From assembly GCA_947496705.1 (NCBI GenBank), contig CANMDW010000019.1, positions 43,796-107,795 on the forward strand: 64,000 nucleotides of DNA, written 5' to 3'. Within the stretch, counting starts at the first letter, position 1, and the number at the start of each line of letters is the position of its first letter. Made by a program: the position numbers and the translations under genes. The notes beneath the pieces were generated by a model. The model did not search any database. It was not told the DNA's origin and was given only the letters and a program-made list of their open reading frames with translations. Positions 18,601-27,453 of the stretch are shown one piece after another. This DNA is from an uncultured Aquimarina sp. (GTDB lineage Bacteria > Bacteroidota > Bacteroidia > Flavobacteriales > Flavobacteriaceae).

Positions 18601-21220
18601 CAAAGGCAATTTGCATAATCATACGTGGATATACACTGTTGCCGCCACTAGAAGTTGTATGTGTTGATAGTAATTGCCCATCAAGATAATAACGCACATT
18701 TTGATCATCTGCCGCCTGGATTACTAAGTCGTGCCATCCCTGATAGTCATTATTAATTTGTGTGTTTGCATTATCAGAAATACTCCCTGCCCTAGCCCAC
18801 GATGTAGTATGCATGGTCTTTTTGGTTCTATCGCCCCAAACATTATAAGGAAGGTATTCGAAATCCAGTTCTGAATAATTAGGATTATCGGGAGCCCAGT
18901 TTATTGTATAAAATGTTTCGACATTTCCATCCTGGTTATTCGCAGGAGAGCTATCAAAATACACCCTTGCCGCATAGGTCCCTTCAAAGAATATTTTTTG
19001 AGATTCTATCCGGGCATTTTGGATGCTGGCAGAAGTTCCGGCTGCTTTGTTAATCACATGCATCACTTTATTTCCCGGTAGCTGAATATCGTTTACAAAC
19101 TGAATATGCTCTTTTTTATACATAGAACCTTCGGTTGGGCCACTTATACCATCTACTACATTCCATCCAAAACCCAGCATTGTAGGATCTGAGTGACCGG
19201 TATAGGTAAAATCATCAAAAAACTCATTTTCAATAGTAGGAGTAGGATTGCTAACAGTATCCTTAAAAATCATATGATTCAAATTAAAGTCATCACTATC
19301 CATCACAACTCTCATTATCTGTACTCCTGCACTTAAGGAAACCGTAGTGGTAACCGTTTGCCAATTCTGCCAACCGCCTGTATTAGGCACATTGATTTGT
19401 CCACTCACATTTTGACCATCGACTTCGATATGAAATCGTCGTCCGGAAGCAATTGCTGCCACTCTGGATTCCAGCGTATATGTTTTTGACGCGGTTACAT
19501 TAACCGTATATTCCAACCATTCACCAGTTTTTGTCCACCCTAAATTATATCCACCTTCAGAACAGGGTTCTATATCTACAGCATCATCTCGATAAGAACC
19601 CCCTTCATTGGCAGTGGAAAGATCATTAAAAGCTACATTTTGACCCCCAAGATCATAATTTTCGCTTTCGATCTTACCAGGAATACCCCAGGGAGTGCCT
19701 CCATACGGAGATTGTTGTGAAGTTGCATTCACCGTAATATTTACCGGGGTTGAAGTTTTTGAAGCCCCATCGTTATCGGTTGCTTTTGCCGTAAGGATAT
19801 ACGATCCGGAAGTAACATTATTCCAGCTATAGGTGTAGGGAGCAGTGGTATCTTGCCCTATTTTTGTATTATTTCTATAAAATTCTACTTTGGTGATCGT
19901 ACCATCCTGATCTGAAGCATTTACCTGTATCTGAATATTTGCAGGAGTAGTATAGCTACTCCCATTTGCAGGAGATGTAATACTCACTATTGGCTGCTGG
20001 TTTCCTGAACCTCCAGGTTCTGGTATCCACCAGTTTCCTGAAATGACCAACATACTCAGCAAATTGATACTTGCTCCATAATAATCTTCTTGTTTATTTT
20101 TTATGTAGCCCCAGCCCGTGTTTAAAAAGCTTTGGTTCGAACTATTGGTAATAGATGCTGCAACTAGTGGAGCGACAAAGGCAGCTGGTCCATAACGACT
20201 ACCTACTACTTGTCCGCTAACAGCATATCCTGAAGCGAAGGTTCCAAAGTTAGTACCAATATCTGTTTTTGCCCAGTTTACAAACCTATTGGATTGTGTT
20301 CTTGCTGCTTGTGTTCCATAGTGCGCAAAATCGGTAACAATTCGCAATGGTGTGCGGCAGGCATTCCAATAATAATCTTGTGAATTGGGTTCGCCTGTAG
20401 CATTATTAAAATCTGGAGAAGCAGGGTTACCATCTACAAAATCAGGTAAAATCCCCAGGTTATTTGTGTTGAGCTGATCTACCATCTGATACACCTTGTT
20501 TGCTACACTGCTCCAATATGTATCACTTGTTGCGGTTTGATATGCTCTGAAATGTGCTGTCATCCAATCTGAAGAACGGGTCTCTAAAGCGTTATTGTCC
20601 CAATCTCCCATCATGACCCGAAGGGATGATGGATGAATTAAAGAAGCTTTGATACCATTATTGATCATATCTTTTGCTTCTTGCAGATAATTAATTGCAC
20701 CACCGGATCCCCATTGATAATGCGCCAATAATAAAGCGTATGCGATATCCATATCACCATCGGCTGCAGAGCTGAATGCATTGGTGCGTTCATCGACCGC
20801 TACGTTCCATCCCATCAATTCTGAATTGATGGTACTGCGGTGGGTATCAAAAAATTTATATAAACCATCAAAATAAGTTTTGGCCTGAGCATCATAACCT
20901 CCCATTAATGCTGTGATGATCATCCCGTATCCATGGCCTTCAGAGGTTCCTTTACTGGGTACGCTGCAACCTGTGCAACCACCTTTTATATAATAACCAC
21001 CGGGAAGATTAGTAGGTTTTAAAAAACTGGATTTCCAATAATTGTACATATTCTGTACAGATGTATTCATTTGTTGTTGAGATACATTATCGGGTTTGAT
21101 GCATCCGCTCCAGCTTTTCTGTTGAGGAAAAGGTCGATTTTGAGAATTCAATCTGAAGAATGAGCCAAAGATAAAATAACAACAAAATAATATTTTGAAA
21201 ATAGTAGGTAATGTTTTCAT
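15653..21220 (-). CDS. Giant multi-catalytic enzyme: GH8 - CBM6 - GH16 - GH19 (T9SS substrate)
   Basis: Domains along 1855 residues: signal peptide; GH8 (~28-400; general acid Glu in GTSEGHGYGM, catalytic Asp in ADGDMDIAYALLLA); Ig-like (~407-500); CBM6 (~505-657); GH16-like (~664-903; catalytic motif ELDFEY); Ig-like (~935-1033); two four-Cys CBM73-like modules (~1035-1097, ~1113-1172); Ig-like (~1177-1272); third CBM73-like module (~1273-1332); a divergent beta-sandwich (~1340-1430); GH19 (~1434-1730; FLANIAQETTGGW, YHGRGPIQLSWNYNYG, INGGLECG); T9SS tail (~1775-1855). GH19 cleaves chitin with inversion; GH8 includes chitosanases and beta-glucanases; GH16 includes beta-1,3-glucanases and chitin-glucan transferases. 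Exact GH8 and GH16 substrates are unproven. The gene lies inside the chitinase block. Confidence 0.93.
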   Translation of the reverse strand: MKTLPTIFKILFCCYFIFGSFFRLNSQNRPFPQQKSWSGCIKPDNVSQQQMNTSVQNMYNYWKSSFLKPTNLPGGYYIKGGCTGCSVPSKGTSEGHGYGMIITALMGGYDAQAKTYFDGLYKFFDTHRSTINSELMGWNVAVDERTNAFSSAADGDMDIAYALLLAHYQWGSGGAINYLQEAKDMINNGIKASLIHPSSLRVMMGDWDNNALETRSSDWMTAHFRAYQTATSDTYWSSVANKVYQMVDQLNTNNLGILPDFVDGNPASPDFNNATGEPNSQDYYWNACRTPLRIVTDFAHYGTQAARTQSNRFVNWAKTDIGTNFGTFASGYAVSGQVVGSRYGPAAFVAPLVAASITNSSNQSFLNTGWGYIKNKQEDYYGASINLLSMLVISGNWWIPEPGGSGNQQPIVSITSPANGSSYTTPANIQIQVNASDQDGTITKVEFYRNNTKIGQDTTAPYTYSWNNVTSGSYILTAKATDNDGASKTSTPVNITVNATSQQSPYGGTPWGIPGKIESENYDLGGQNVAFNDLSTANEGGSYRDDAVDIEPCSEGGYNLGWTKTGEWLEYTVNVTASKTYTLESRVAAIASGRRFHIEVDGQNVSGQINVPNTGGWQNWQTVTTTVSLSAGVQIMRVVMDSDDFNLNHMIFKDTVSNPTPTIENEFFDDFTYTGHSDPTMLGFGWNVVDGISGPTEGSMYKKEHIQFVNDIQLPGNKVMHVINKAAGTSASIQNARIESQKIFFEGTYAARVYFDSSPANNQDGNVETFYTINWAPDNPNYSELDFEYLPYNVWGDRTKKTMHTTSWARAGSISDNANTQINNDYQGWHDLVIQAADDQNVRYYLDGQLLSTHTTSSGGNSVYPRMIMQIAFANWIFFNDEIGLNPSSQQRTTTMKVDWVYHAKNVSLSPSEIANRVEAIRTSNLQRLNTMGGGTPTNQSPTITLTAPESGAVYTTGQTVNITANASDSDGNITKVDFLLDGNIIATDTSSPYTANWTATEGNHTLTARATDDDSASTTSSAINITVQTDTGGGNCNVPQYVDGAVYQTGDEVQNFDKKYECLVGGWCSIGGPYTPGGPDNWAWPYAWREIGNCTASIALIKEAAATLSTTCGIPQYVDGAAYQTGEEVQNNGVRYKCKVGGWCSLGGPYTPGGPDDWAWPSAWEDLGACNGDGTSPPTVMITAPGNNTDFTEGDMVTISANAIDPDGVVTAVAFYIDGNLIRQDTSMPYETTWTATTGNHTIAAIATDDSNQSTTSETVNITVQADTDGGENCDTDLYVNGNTYQTGDEVQNLGKKYRCKVGGWCTVGGAYTPGGPDDWAWPLAWEELGPCTGGNLPPEVTVLTPTIIYADALPVTVPLRARVTDSDGIQTPVYVNVPGGALPLLPQGDDIYQSDWSFSEYKTYTYTAQATDNKGEYTNFSFEITIKERIQGGDFLISRQEYNDLFPYRYGTDPGNPSQGPDPALDFFTYEALAEAVERMKNIEVTFERREGTNLYRLTRRDKATNQSAVIRTDTDFDAEWNQSKPIITQVVDYGKFVNESDETVRKRELAAFLANIAQETTGGWDTAPGGRYAWGLHFREEQGFEGTDRLGYRDEGNQNYPPAPGKSYHGRGPIQLSWNYNYGQVSEFLFGDKNVMLNNPEQVLQDGALAFQTAIWFWMTPQFPKPSAHDVMAGNWTPTAYDLERNRIPGFGMTVNIINGGLECGSGTENTKVTHRIGHYVKFTDILNVSNDLDGTDDCSECGCAQMQSFSGIEPEAIATILRTVVPTRKMNMYPNPFTNTVSITFELVQKEIVSVHVSDLIGNQFEKDIKNKTLGPGEHTFSWDTTKYPKGIYFYKVAIGKNIEVFKMVKQ

Positions 21221-21282
21221 AACTATAGTTATTAAAGTTCATCACTGAATAGTGAAGAAAAGAAGCGTATTAGAATAAAAAA

Positions 21283-21315
21283 CCATCCGACAATACATGA
21301 TATATCATCGGATGG
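21283..21315 (-). terminator. Intergenic terminator between the triple-GH18 and GH8/GH16/GH19 genes
   Basis: Perfect 8-bp arms CCATCCGA and TCGGATGG flank an AT-rich loop. On the minus strand the hairpin follows the stop of the 1936-residue gene by 13 bases and is followed by TTTTTTATT. It probably ends most transcripts of the first gene, so the downstream genes may have partial read-through or their own promoter in 21221-21282. Confidence 0.75.
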
Positions 21316-21328
21316 CAAAAGCTAAGGG

Positions 21329-24300
21329 CTAGCGCTTTATAAGCTTACCTGTTGTTTTTCCTTTGGATGTTGAGATTGTATAGAAGTATAATCCTTCTTC
21401 CAATTTACTTACATCAAAAGTTCTCAGGTTATTTCCTTTCTGGATTTTAGTCTTTCTGAAATCCAATACTTGAATACCTGTAGCATTAAATATCTGTAGA
21501 TCGAATGCAGAATTTAAAACATCGCTCTCTATATTCAGATTGATCACATCACCCTCTACCGGATTTGGAGACAAGATAACATTACTTGCGTCTTGTTTTT
21601 GAACAAGCATAGCTCTGCTATCCAATGCATCCAAATATGCTCTGTGCGGATTAGAGAATCCAAAGTTTGCTACAATATCCCAATTGATCGACCAGGTCAT
21701 TAATCCTCTGAAATTAGCATATCCCGATGGATTTCTTAATGTATATCGACCGCCAAAAGATTGTCCTTTGATTATATAATCTAATGCTTTATGTACTTCT
21801 GAAGCTGGAGTAAATCCACCATTAGGTGCTGCAGCACTATTCGCTGGCAATCCAATAGCTACCTGATCTGGTCGTAATGCTGGGAAGTCTCCTCCACCTC
21901 CACGAACTGGGAAACCGTTTAGTAACATTTCTGCCATAGCTACTTGAAAATCGGCTGTTCCCTGGGAATAATTCTGACCATCAAGTGCAGTCATACTCCC
22001 CGTATTATAATGTTGCACGTGGATGTAATCCAAGTCGTTACGCAATGCATAGATTATTGGTAAGTATGCACCGGCTGCACCTCCGTAACCACTTATTCCA
22101 CCCTGTACAAATAAGGTTTCCGGAGCCATTGACAATACGAAATCAGATCCAAACTGGGACAAGATAGATCTAAATGCGCTAATCAAATTAACTACTTTTG
22201 GACCCACAGGGTTTCTAAAATCAGTATCACCAGCTAAGCTAACAGAGCTTCCTTCAAAGTCTATATCCATCCCGCTAAACCCATATTCTCTTATGATGTT
22301 GATCATAGAGCTACTAAATTCTTGTGCATCAGAAGGACTACTTACATCAACTGCGCCTGTGGCTCCACCCATAGAGATCAATACTTTCTTACCTCTACTT
22401 TTTAATAGTGCCACGTCATTTTTAAACTCTTGTACACTCGAATAAATAGCAGGATCTGGTGTAAATGTCATATTAGATCCACCAAGAACCGTTGGTATCG
22501 CAAAAGACACATTGATCACGTCCCATTTATCTGAAACGTCACGTAATTTTACAACAGTTGAATTATTATCAAAATTATGCCAGTATCCTACCAACAATCG
22601 TTTTGGAAGATTACCTCCCGGAGGTGGTGGTGTAGATCCTACGGATATATTTACAGCCGCCGAATCACCCGTTGTATTTGAATTATCTGTAGCACGAGCC
22701 GTTAAGGAATAATTTCCTGTAGACACATTATTCCAGCTATAACTATATGGACTACTAGTGTCTTCGCCCAACTTCACACCGTTCTGGAAGAATTCTACCT
22801 TTGTGATCGTACCATCACTATCAGAAGCATTTGCATTGATGATAATTGTGCTTCCTGCTGTAAAAGACTGGCCATTTCCTGGTTGTGTGATCGATACTGT
22901 TGGAGCTCCATTTCCACCTCCAGAACAGTCACCAAGGTCTTTCCATGCATTCTCCCATGCCCAGCCATCACCTGGAGCATAAGGTCCTCCTACTGTGCAC
23001 CATCCTCCTACTAAGCATTCGTACTTTTTACCCAGATTCTGTACTGTATCTCCTGTATTATAGGCTGATCCATCAACATACTGGTCTGCATCACAACTTC
23101 CACCAGTATCTGTCTGTACTGTAATATTGATCGCAGCAGATGTAGTACTGGCATTATCATCATCTGTTGCCATGGCAGTTAGACTATGACTACCAGCAGT
23201 GGCTGTCCAGTTTGCCGTGTAAGGAGATGAAAAATCTTCACTTACCATATTTCCATCTACATAGAATGTTACCTTACTCACGTTGCCATCTGTATCGTTT
23301 GCATTGGCAGCAATACTCACATTTTGCCCAACTGTAAATGTAGCTCCATTTGACGGATTTGTAAGATTTACCGTAGGAGACTGATTATTTGTTCCCCCGC
23401 TTACACTTATAGAAACTGCTGATGAAGTAGTTACTGCACCCTCATTATCTGTTGCACGAGCTGTTATCGAATGATTTCCTGAAGTAGCTGTCCAGTTTGT
23501 TGTATATGGAGACGAAGTATCTTCACTTATCATGTTTCCATCTATATAGAATGCCACTTTAGTTACATTGCCGTCACTATCAGATGCATTCGCATTGATG
23601 GTTACGTTATTTCCTATGGTAAAAGTTGCCCCATTTGATGGTGAAGTAACAGAAACTGTTGGAGCAGTATTATTTCCACCGCAAGGATCACCAGCAACCT
23701 GATTAATTGCTGCTAGTAATGAAGTTGCCTGACTATTGGTGTCATGCGATAATTCCCACATCATAATACCTCCACCTCGTTGTTGTGCAAGTTCGGTTTT
23801 TCTCTTAATTGTGGTAATTCCATTATAATGTACTCCACTATGTACATCACCATATGGATCTGCTCCTTCAGCGATTAATGTTGCATAGCTTTTCCAGGAA
23901 GGTCTTCCGTAAAAAGGCACTCCTAATACAGCTTTTGATTTAGGCAATCCTCTGCCCAACCAATAGTTTAATGAACTTTCTGCATAGCTATAGGGTGAGT
24001 GGCTTGCTCCATCACCTCCATCATAAGCCATAAGGTTCAAGAAATCTACATCATCAAACACACCATTAAGAACACCATTTCCTGCCCATCCTTGTGCAAC
24101 CACTGCAGCAGTCAATAATTTGCCTCTGCTATGAAGTGCTGCTCCTAATTCTTGCATCAATAATTCGTAATTTTGTGGTTCGCTACCATTATCAGGATAT
24201 TCCCAATCGATATCTACTCCATCAAGGTTGTATTCATTTACAAAATTGATCATATTGTTTACAAAAGCTGTTCTGGTAGAAGAATTAGAAGCCAGTTGGA

Positions 24301-27139
24301 TAAAACGAGTATCTACTCCTCCACCATCACCAAGTTCCCATCCACCAACGGCAATAAGTACTTTTACACCTTGTGCATGTCCTAAAGAAACTATTTGCTG
24401 AAGTTTTCCTGGATTAGCAAGTGGTTCTAAACTACCATTACTTCTTGGAATTGCAAATGCGTAGTTGATATGCGTCAATTTATCATACTGTATATTACTT
24501 GCACTACCCTGCCAGCTTGGAGAATATCCTACCACTTTGAATCCGTTATCCTCACAGCCAGTATCAGATGTAACACTTATATTTACGGCACTTGATGTAG
24601 TGGATGCATTAGAATTATCTGTAGCTTTTGCAGTAATGCTATGACTACCTTGAGTAGCAATCCAGTTTGTTGTATAAGGAGCAGAGGCATCTTCACTTAT
24701 CATGCTTCCATCTACATAGAATTCTACTTTAGAAACAGAACCATCTGTATCTGAGGCATTCGCATTTATAGTAACACTATTTCCCTGAACAAAAGATTGA
24801 CCACTGGTTGGGGAAGTAACAGTAACCTGTGGTGCTTCATTGCTACCACCACTACATGGACCTATCAATTCCCAAACATTTTCTCTATTTGTAACAGGGT
24901 CATTATTTTGTGTCCACCACTTGGCTTTATATTCATTTCCTTGGTAAGAAACCACATCACCTGCTGTATATACTTGTCCGGGAACATAGGCTGGTGCTGT
25001 ACAAGAACCGCCACTTCCGTTTACCGTAATTGAAACTGATTCATTATCTTCTCCCCCTTCATTATCAAAACCTTTTACAGTAATTGTGTAGCTACCTTCT
25101 GATACATTTGTCCAGCTATAGCTATAAGGAGAACTAGTATCTTGTCCTAATAAAGTGTTTCCATTATAAAATTCTACTCTTTCTATTGTTCCATCACTAT
25201 CTGATGCATTGGCTGCAATATTAATCGTTGCACCTGCTGTAAACGTAGCCCCGGATTGAGGATTTGTAATGGTTACTGTTGGCAACTCGTTACCTCCTAC
25301 ACCTGTCACTGTAATAGAAACCGATGAAGTTGTACTCGCTCCCTCATTATCATAAGCCTTAGCAATAATCGAATAGCTTCCTGCAGAAACATTATTCCAG
25401 TTATATGTATAAGGTGCGCTACTATCTTGTCCTAATAGCGTACTCCCATTATAAAATTCTACTTTGGTTACTGTACCATTAGGGTCACTTGCATTTACAG
25501 CAATATTTATATTTGATCCGGCAGTAAATGTTGCTCCCTGAGCAGGAGAAGTAATCGAAACCGTTGGAGGTGGATTACCAGTACCCCCTGAAGCAAACAC
25601 TTCATTCATTTTATTAATTAAAGGAGACTTTACATTTGGCCATCTTTTTAGTTTTAAACCAAAAGACTGAGGTGTTCCTGAAAGCTCTAAATCTCCATAG
25701 ACTGTCCAAACAATAGTTCCAGCCAGATTATTGTCATTTATAAACTGTGCTTTAACACCAATGGATTCTTCATCATCATAGCTTAAAAAATAATTACCTT
25801 TAGTCATATATGGTACTTTGGCCTGATCATCCCATTGTCTGATCCATCCACTTCCGCCTCCGGTTTTTTGCTTAATAAAAAAATGATTTGGTGTTCCATC
25901 ATATGCTGTCCAATTCGTATAATCTGCACATGTACTTACAGGTCCATCGGGTTGTATGGTCACATTTCTTTTGGTCGTTGGTGCATTTAATGCTGCATTT
26001 CCCTGAGTAATTACACCTCTTCCATAAAAAGGAGCTCCAAAATTTATTTTATTTGAAGGCACTCCCATCGAATTCAATTTACTTAATGTAGATTGCCAGT
26101 TAAAATCTGGCGCTTCTGCACCATCATAAGGATACACAGGGGCATTGTGACCGGCAATATTGGACCAACCACCATTAAAGTCATAGGTCATCATATTAAA
26201 ATAGTCCATCGTACCAGCCAATTTTGACCAATTGAACCCTTCTAATTTCTTTGGATCTGCAGCCATCGCAGCAGTAATTAATTTATCTGGTCCTATTGCA
26301 TTTCTAATTTCCTGTACTAAATTTTCGAAATTAGCATAATCTGCATTGGTTCCTGTAAAGTTCATTCCGGGAAATGGTCCCGGATATTCCCAATCCAGAT
26401 CGATACCATCAAATCCTACATCGATCAACCTCTTACAATCTGCAATAAACCGCGCTCTTTTTACTGGGTCTGCAGCCATTTCAGGAAAGTGCTTACACAT
26501 ACTCCATCCACCAATAGATGCCATTACTTTCACTCCTTTTTGGTGTGCTAACTCTAATAATCCGGGTGCTCCTCCTTCTTTATGTAATGGCAACGGTAAA
26601 GTACCACTCAATCCTAACCCAGGATGCGTCCAAGTATTTCCACCCACTGTTACCTGAAATCCTTGACTTTCAGCACGTTGTTTAATTGCTTCACTTATGT
26701 ATTGAATAGATTCTGTTTCTCCAAACAATATATGCCAATCCCAACTGTCTGTGAGAATAGTATGTATAAGATCGTTAGGCTGTTGAACTGCGCCAGGTTC
26801 GTAGATACTTTTATTACGATGATCCCCACTATGTAATGATCCATCTACTGCCACTCCAAAAAATGAAAAATTAAGGATTGTATATTTAGAATAATCAATA
26901 TTAAGCTGTGTTAAAGCACCTGGTGCGGGAACACCAGCTGAAGTACTTTTCCAGGCATCCCAATTGGTTATATAGCCAATGATTTGCTTGTTATGGTTCG
27001 AAGTGGTAGCACTACCACCTGTGTTTACCTGCGCATGAGCTTTGGTGTTCATACCAGGTACAAATAGCGAAAAGAGTAGTATCATCAGAATTGATTTCCA
27101 ATACAACCACCCTTTGAAAGTAAATTTTGGGTCTCTCAT
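21329..27139 (-). CDS. Giant chitinase with three GH18 domains (T9SS substrate)
   Basis: Domains along 1936 residues: signal peptide; GH18-1 (~46-510, DGIDLDWEYPG near 243); two Ig-like domains (~513-708); CBM5/12-like module (~710-763); Ig-like (~765-861); GH18-2 (~863-1150, DGVDIDWEYPD near 972); two Ig-like (~1153-1345); four-Cys CBM73-like module (~1346-1405); Ig-like (~1408-1501); GH18-3 (~1510-1836, SGMDIDFEG near 1618, in which the first Asp of DxxDxDxE is Ser while the catalytic Glu is kept); T9SS tail (~1846-1936). The three barrels are from different GH18 subtypes, which suggests endo and processive activities combined in one chain. It is the first gene of the block and is divergent from the regulator genes. 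Confidence 0.95.
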   Translation of the reverse strand: MRDPKFTFKGWLYWKSILMILLFSLFVPGMNTKAHAQVNTGGSATTSNHNKQIIGYITNWDAWKSTSAGVPAPGALTQLNIDYSKYTILNFSFFGVAVDGSLHSGDHRNKSIYEPGAVQQPNDLIHTILTDSWDWHILFGETESIQYISEAIKQRAESQGFQVTVGGNTWTHPGLGLSGTLPLPLHKEGGAPGLLELAHQKGVKVMASIGGWSMCKHFPEMAADPVKRARFIADCKRLIDVGFDGIDLDWEYPGPFPGMNFTGTNADYANFENLVQEIRNAIGPDKLITAAMAADPKKLEGFNWSKLAGTMDYFNMMTYDFNGGWSNIAGHNAPVYPYDGAEAPDFNWQSTLSKLNSMGVPSNKINFGAPFYGRGVITQGNAALNAPTTKRNVTIQPDGPVSTCADYTNWTAYDGTPNHFFIKQKTGGGSGWIRQWDDQAKVPYMTKGNYFLSYDDEESIGVKAQFINDNNLAGTIVWTVYGDLELSGTPQSFGLKLKRWPNVKSPLINKMNEVFASGGTGNPPPTVSITSPAQGATFTAGSNINIAVNASDPNGTVTKVEFYNGSTLLGQDSSAPYTYNWNNVSAGSYSIIAKAYDNEGASTTSSVSITVTGVGGNELPTVTITNPQSGATFTAGATINIAANASDSDGTIERVEFYNGNTLLGQDTSSPYSYSWTNVSEGSYTITVKGFDNEGGEDNESVSITVNGSGGSCTAPAYVPGQVYTAGDVVSYQGNEYKAKWWTQNNDPVTNRENVWELIGPCSGGSNEAPQVTVTSPTSGQSFVQGNSVTINANASDTDGSVSKVEFYVDGSMISEDASAPYTTNWIATQGSHSITAKATDNSNASTTSSAVNISVTSDTGCEDNGFKVVGYSPSWQGSASNIQYDKLTHINYAFAIPRSNGSLEPLANPGKLQQIVSLGHAQGVKVLIAVGGWELGDGGGVDTRFIQLASNSSTRTAFVNNMINFVNEYNLDGVDIDWEYPDNGSEPQNYELLMQELGAALHSRGKLLTAAVVAQGWAGNGVLNGVFDDVDFLNLMAYDGGDGASHSPYSYAESSLNYWLGRGLPKSKAVLGVPFYGRPSWKSYATLIAEGADPYGDVHSGVHYNGITTIKRKTELAQQRGGGIMMWELSHDTNSQATSLLAAINQVAGDPCGGNNTAPTVSVTSPSNGATFTIGNNVTINANASDSDGNVTKVAFYIDGNMISEDTSSPYTTNWTATSGNHSITARATDNEGAVTTSSAVSISVSGGTNNQSPTVNLTNPSNGATFTVGQNVSIAANANDTDGNVSKVTFYVDGNMVSEDFSSPYTANWTATAGSHSLTAMATDDDNASTTSAAINITVQTDTGGSCDADQYVDGSAYNTGDTVQNLGKKYECLVGGWCTVGGPYAPGDGWAWENAWKDLGDCSGGGNGAPTVSITQPGNGQSFTAGSTIIINANASDSDGTITKVEFFQNGVKLGEDTSSPYSYSWNNVSTGNYSLTARATDNSNTTGDSAAVNISVGSTPPPPGGNLPKRLLVGYWHNFDNNSTVVKLRDVSDKWDVINVSFAIPTVLGGSNMTFTPDPAIYSSVQEFKNDVALLKSRGKKVLISMGGATGAVDVSSPSDAQEFSSSMINIIREYGFSGMDIDFEGSSVSLAGDTDFRNPVGPKVVNLISAFRSILSQFGSDFVLSMAPETLFVQGGISGYGGAAGAYLPIIYALRNDLDYIHVQHYNTGSMTALDGQNYSQGTADFQVAMAEMLLNGFPVRGGGGDFPALRPDQVAIGLPANSAAAPNGGFTPASEVHKALDYIIKGQSFGGRYTLRNPSGYANFRGLMTWSINWDIVANFGFSNPHRAYLDALDSRAMLVQKQDASNVILSPNPVEGDVINLNIESDVLNSAFDLQIFNATGIQVLDFRKTKIQKGNNLRTFDVSKLEEGLYFYTISTSKGKTTGKLIKR
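23103..23382. repeat. Ig-module repeat, copy B (near-identical to 14721-15000)
   Basis: Partner of the 280-base repeat at 14721-15000, encoding an Ig-like domain before the CBM73-like module in the triple-GH18 protein. The following CBM73-like segment is much less alike, so the high similarity is limited to the Ig module. Confidence 0.85.
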
Positions 27140-27453
27140 AATTGATTCGTGTTACGTTTATTTAAGGATTCAGTTTATGTTTTACAGAAAAGAATTGGTT
27201 ATCTTTTCGTTTCACCCGAAAATATAAAGAAGTCTTTACCTTAAAAAACTAATTAGCTGAATGACCGAAAATTGTAGCTGTTTAGAAGATAAAGTACAAT
27301 AAAAGGGTAACTAAAGCTTTGATGTGATTAATGGAGAAAACATTGTTGTTTAGCTAAAAAAAAGGATTGTTTAACAAAAAAGAGGTATTTTCATTGCAAA
27401 TTTGATATGGTAATCTCACAAACTCCATCGACATCAAAATAAGTAAAGAAATA
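27140..27453. promoter_or_regulatory. Divergent promoter region between chitinase block and regulators
   Basis: These 314 AT-rich bases separate the triple-GH18 gene (minus) from the histidine kinase gene (plus) and must carry promoters for both. I see no convincing palindromic operator or a full Bacteroidota -33/-7 pair, so no precise site is given. Its position makes it the likely target of the HTCS or LytTR regulators encoded beside it. Confidence 0.45.
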
